Source: Adiantum capillus-veneris (taxonomy: Eukaryota; Streptophyta; Polypodiopsida; Polypodiales; Pteridaceae). Taken from it: a DNA stretch of 64,000 bases. This document shows positions 59,665-64,000 of the stretch, one piece after another; positions within the stretch are counted from its first letter, which is position 1; every line of letters begins with the position of its first letter. The notes under the pieces are model-generated. The model was not told where the DNA came from. It was given only the letters and a program-made list of their open reading frames with translations, and searched no databases. The position numbers were made by a program, and so were the translations under genes. The stretch spans positions 79,948,384 through 80,012,383 of the forward strand of contig CM043944.1 in NCBI GenBank assembly GCA_014529385.2, given 5' to 3'.

Positions 59665-61530
59665 TCCTCCCATCTCTATGTCCTGTATTTTGAAGTAGAT
59701 TCCTTTTGCTTGATAGTGTGAGTGTTCTATTATTTAATTCTAAAAAATACACAATGAACTAAAAATGCACCACACGGAAAAGGTATATGTTGCATATAGA
59801 TATAGATGAATTTAGTTCAAATCCGCAAGCAATTCCACTATAGAGGTCAGCTTTTCCTTCCACCATGTAATGTGTTATGAAGGCATCAACAATTTGGGCT
59901 ATGAAAGTGTTGATTGCAAACTTAAAGGTGGAGATCTCATCAAAGGATAGTTTTGCATATTCAAATAGAATATGCCTGATTGTGAGGGTTGCTTCATTAC
60001 CTTTGCAGGCGGTTATGTCACAGATCTTTTTCCATAATTGAAACTCAATGTGACTTTGAAAGTCACATAGTTCAAAAGCAATTGCCTTGTATTACTACCC
60101 CTCATTCATATTTTATCTGGTCAATCTTGTGTGCTTCTTGATGCCTTCTTATCCTCTCTTGGCTCAACCACACCACTATGGAAACCAACACTTGATAGAA
60201 TGCCTTCAGATTCTCTTATACACTCTTCCCTTCTTTTTGCGGGTTGCATATCTCAAGCATACACTATAGGAGGAAAAATCCAAAACCGCCTCTATTGCCA
60301 CAGATTACTAAATGGAAATGGAGAGAGAAAACTTTGTGTTTGTCGTCGTAGGTATATTAGTAGACACGATAATGCTTGGAGATATATATCGATAAAAGTT
60401 ACCACGCTTACTGCCACGCCTATTACCGTGAATATTACCACTACACGGTCTCTCAAAAATAAAGGTGCTCATTTTGGGTGGCCAAAATTAGCACCTTTAC
60501 TTGCATAAAATATATGAAAAATCAATTGCATTTCTGAAGAGTGTACGGAAAAAAATAAACAATAGACTTTGAAATTCCAAGTTACATGTTATCTTGATAT
60601 TTTAAAGTACAAAAGAGCAATAATTTAAAAAAAATACGTATAAGATTAAAGTTTAAAATGAATTTTATATGCATGTGATCGTAGAGTTTTTTGTGCCACA
60701 TTTGCACTCGTAAAAGAGGACTACAACAAACTATCTATCTATTCAAGTCGTCCTCCTCTTCCTCATCCTCTTCCTCGTCCATAAATATATACGTTTGATA
60801 ACCCTGACTCTACAATAACCAAAACCAAATTAAAGAAATAAATAACTCAAATAATTAATACAATATTATTTCTCCACACTTATCGCGTTTAGAGATTCGA
60901 CTGCTAAGTCGAATTGCTTGCGAGAGATGTGATGGTTCTCCAACAACCATTACCAAGTATCGAATTTTGTGTGCGGCTCTTGATACTTGACCATCTCCAC
61001 TGGTCGGACGACTAAGAGTGATATTTTCCTATGTTAACAATAACAAAATAAATTAATAAACTAAAACATTTTTTGAACCGGTTCAGTCCAATTTTAATAA
61101 ACTTACATATTTGTCCTTCCAAGCTACTTTGCTTCCCGAATCATAGTGTGTCGGAGTTTGTCTTATCCGAGCATCACATTGTTGAGTGTAGGATGAGCCT
61201 ATGCAGCTTGTTTACCCTTTTCCTGCATTTCCACTCCCACTCTGCATCTGCCATGTTTTTGCCCTTTGATGTACCAAAGTCAACTTCATCGCCATACTTT
61301 ACTCCATGGTAGTGCCCATTTGTGTCTGGCATGGGTGCGCCAATGTCCTCATCCTCTGCATATAGAGCGGCACTCTCTGAAATAGGGGACAATATCTCCC
61401 CTCCACCACGGAAACAAGCAAAGCTACAGCATCCCCCACCGCCACTCCGCCTCTCATGGTGCTCGCTGCCCTGAGACAAACAACCCCCCTCCACCCTTAG
61501 ATAGACATGATTTCATACATAGCCTGTTGT
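59665..61530. repeat. block A': second copy of the CACTA-end segment
   Basis: Partner of 48216-50072; includes the CACTATAGG candidate end (60262), motif cluster (60385-60440) and minus-strand gene. Its first 420 bases repeat part of the unrecognised fragment at 48216-48640. Confidence 0.93.
60735..61494 (-). pseudogene. minus-strand CACTA accessory gene, second copy
   Basis: A longer open first part than at 49648: MEGGCLSQGSEHHERRSGGG leads into SPISESAALYAEDEDIGAPM and the same EWEWKCRKRVNKLHRLILHS (61494-61174). The middle exon (about 61030-60889) and acidic last exon (about 60815-60735, with additional DEEEDEEEDD) follow with the same splice signals. A reading-frame break after LHSTM and the stop after DTW remain, so this is also a pseudogene unless unseen splicing removes them. 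Confidence 0.5.
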
Positions 61531-61739
61531 TTTATTTTTATGATTCTTTTTTTCCCTATTGAATATTTTATACTAACATGTACTTAAATAATTAGCATAT
61601 GTTTATTTGTATCACTTTTAGATGTTTTTTATATGAATTTTCTATTCCTTTTGTACCATTTGCAATTAAAAATTGTATTAACATGCTTGTTTGTGATAGT
61701 TTGATGGGAAAAATTTTGCCAAAAGATCACCACATGCGA

Positions 61740-63630
61740 CAAGCTAGATCGTATGCCACTGCACTTGCATAGAGTATGAGCGCATCCACACGTACATCAA
61801 TGATTGCATACTATACTGCAATGAACACGCACATGCTACCGCATGTCCTGTGTGCGAGGAAGCACACTACAAGACCGGAGTGAGTGGGGTGCACCTACCC
61901 CACAAGGTATTGAGACATTTTCCATTGATTCCTCACATTCAACCCATGTTTAAAAGTAGGTCTATCATGGAGCTTCTCACATGGCACGTCAACCACCACT
62001 CCAATGATAGAATGATGCATATTCCTATCGATTCACGTGCCTAGAGGCACATCAAGACTCAATGGCCAGAGTTTAGGTTGGAGCCTCGACACTGAGGCTT
62101 GGGTTAGCAAGTGATGGTGTCAATCCCTTTAACATTAAGTCTACTTCATGGAGCACTTGGCATGTGGTGATTGTCAACTACAATATTCCACCATGGGAGA
62201 CAACTAAGAAGGGCAATATACTTGTTTCCTTGCTTGACCAGGGAAGTATAAAGTGGAAAATATTGATGTCTACCTCAAGCCCCTCATCAAGGAGTTGGAG
62301 GATTTATGGAGAGGCATCCCTGTTGTAGATGTCTCACTTGCACGGGGCAGAGAGGCCGGATACCTTGCGCAAGGTATTATATCCAAACAACCATCATTTC
62401 TTACGCCAAGGTCATAGCAAGCACAAGGCTCCAACAAATGGGAAGACGCCTCTAAAGCTCACGATGGCAAATTGGGCAACTATTTGGGAAGAGCACTACA
62501 ATAACAATCCGACTCTGAGTACTTCAACAAAAGGTATGTCAAGGTATTCCATATTTTTAAGGCTTCCATATTGGAAGGACCTAAAAATACAACACCTCTT
62601 GGATCCCATGCACATAATCAAGAATGTAGCGCAAACCCTGTGGGACCGCATTATTGGCAAGAGGGACTCATTGGGGGTGAGGGAGGATTTGAGGGTCTTG
62701 AAATGTCTCCCCACCTCTGCTACTCCACGCCGTGCCCCAATGTGAATATTGTGCTTCCTAAAGTGCCATGGATGCTAGCCAAAGAAGAATTGAACCAAGT
62801 GAATGGTACCATTGCATCGATTTGCACACCAACAGGATACATGAGGTTGCTAAAGGGAGCTTTCACAAAAGTGAAGAAAGGTGGAAGCGTTTAATTGTAT
62901 GCATGGAAGTCCCGTGATTGGCACAAGATGCTTCAGGTAATGTCCCTTTCTCTATTCTCTCTATTGTTTGTTTTTTAGGACACATATGATTTGTGTGTAT
63001 GACTTTCTCTCACTTTTCCTTCCTCTATTTTACATTGTAGTTCATTCTGCTAGTGATTATGTGCATATGTCGGGACAAGAAAGTGAGGGATGCTATTTTT
63101 AAACTTGGAGAGATAGTAAGGTGCACCACTCAACTACACTTTTTTATGTACACAATAACCTCAACTAGAACTTAGTGTATTCTTGTGTGTTTTCTTGCAG
63201 ATTCATGAGCTCCAAGTAAATTGAAATAGATGATATCCTTGCTACTCAAACACTTGCAGCAAAAACTGTGTGTTCCATTGAGGGTGCATTTCCTCAATCG
63301 ATTCTTCTTAGTCAAACCCACCTCTTGGATCACGTGGTTGAGAATATTGCTATATAGAGAGTAGTGCATGCACAATGGATGTTCTTTTTAGAGAGGTTTT
63401 TAAAGACTCTCAATGATTTTGTGTGGCTACGGTCTCAACCAAAGGCGTGTATGGCTGAAGGGTGGATCATGCAAGAGGCATTTGTTTACATCTCAGAGTA
63501 TTTGGCACAAGTTGATCCCTCAATGCTTCACATGTGGTCAGATGAGGAGGATGCAAGGATGACTTCACACTTGTCAAGTGGAAAGGAAAAATTATTTAAC
63601 GTGGATATGGATCTATCCCAACATTAGGAA
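61740..63630 (+). pseudogene. CACTA transposase (TNP2-like), most complete copy
   Basis: In order: CILYCNEHAHATACPVCEEA, HYKTGVSGVHLPHKVLRHFP and LIPHIQPMFKSRSIMELLTW (61850-62044); GLASDGVNPFNIK and VNYNIPPW (about 62098-62205); SIFLRLPYWKDL and HLLDPMHIIKNVAQTLWDRI (62540-62660); VLPKVPWMLAKEELNQVNG, ASICTPTGYMRLLKGAF (62750-62895); then, after an intron-like gap, GAFPQSILLSQTHLLDHVVE and VHAQWMFFLERFLKTLNDFV, EAFVYISEYLAQVDPSM (63280-63620), which match the DUF4218 region. Frameshifts near 62070, 62240 and 62740 and stops (63221, 63358) disable it. It is clearly more diverged from blocks B/B' than those are from each other. Confidence 0.85.
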
Positions 63631-64000
63631 GAGAATGGGATCTAGGAGGGCCTCTTTATTTGGCAGTTTAAGGAAGTCAAACCTTTAGTATTAAGAAAGT
63701 AATTAAAGGACAGCTTTTGAATTCAAACAGGTAAGACGGCTAGTTTATTTGAATTTAAAGTTTCCCCCCAAAACAGAATTTAGAATTTAGCGGGTAAAAC
63801 CATATCATGTAGCATATCCATGGAAAGAGCTCGACGCGTAGATTTCAAATCTATGATCTCCGCTCAAACTGGAGATCATATGTGCGAGTTATGGTAGGCC
63901 AAAAATCATAAAATTGTCTACCTCCTTTTGGGAAAAATTAGTGCATCCTTTGACCACTCTTACACATCTCTTATACAAACACCATTCTTGCACACATAGC
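63631..64000. other. stretch without recognised features
   Basis: No frame, repeat or CACTA end recognised before the window edge. Confidence 0.5.

Overview
This is plant nuclear DNA made almost entirely of transposable elements and their debris. Evidence for a land plant: a chromodomain Ty3/gypsy element, CACTA (En/Spm) elements with TNP2-type transposase, a plant-type RING protein and plant-type EPSP synthase fragments, long (CT)n and (GT)n tracts, and no bacterial gene organisation. I cannot name the species; the density of nested repeats suggests a large genome. I see no gene that looks intact and functional, and no rRNA, tRNA or CRISPR.

Layout. 1-4.4 kb: 3' part of a decayed chromovirus (zinc knuckle, protease, RT, RNase H, integrase, chromodomain, PPT, 3' LTR). 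4.4-10.8 kb: intergenic-like sequence with two long (TG)n tracts. 10.8-20.2 kb: a decayed minus-strand LTR retroelement with two related ~0.5 kb LTR segments, a tRNA-Asp-like primer site and an atypical gag-protease region without visible RT. 20.60-26.65 kb: a structurally complete CACTA element (TIRs, CAT/CAT target duplication) carrying a 3 kb foldback array of about 16 hairpin-containing repeats. 26.7-37.2 kb: TNP2 pseudogene pieces, a short-LTR nonautonomous retroelement and a RING-finger gene copy. 38.5-47.0 kb: an LTR retroelement without pol whose LTRs contain an EPSP synthase fragment, inserted with an ACGT target duplication into a tandemly duplicated 1.07 kb segment. 48.2-64.0 kb: a CACTA end with a minus-strand multi-exon gene, then a near-identical second copy of 27.67-37.22 kb, then a second copy of the CACTA end, then a more complete but still broken TNP2 transposase running to the window edge.

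Relations between parts. Block B (27671-37222) recurs at 50073-59666 and block A (48216-50072) at 59665-61530, giving the order B, tandem C with inserted retroelement, A, B', A'. Inside B, the transposase 3' end and the tail of the short-LTR element occur twice. Comparing copies reveals features no single copy shows: the GTAAT target duplication of the short-LTR element, and independent disabling lesions in the two RING gene copies.

The two most unusual objects are the hairpin-repeat foldback array inside the CACTA element, which could be transcribed into a long double-stranded RNA, and the LTRs that carry a captured EPSP synthase segment.
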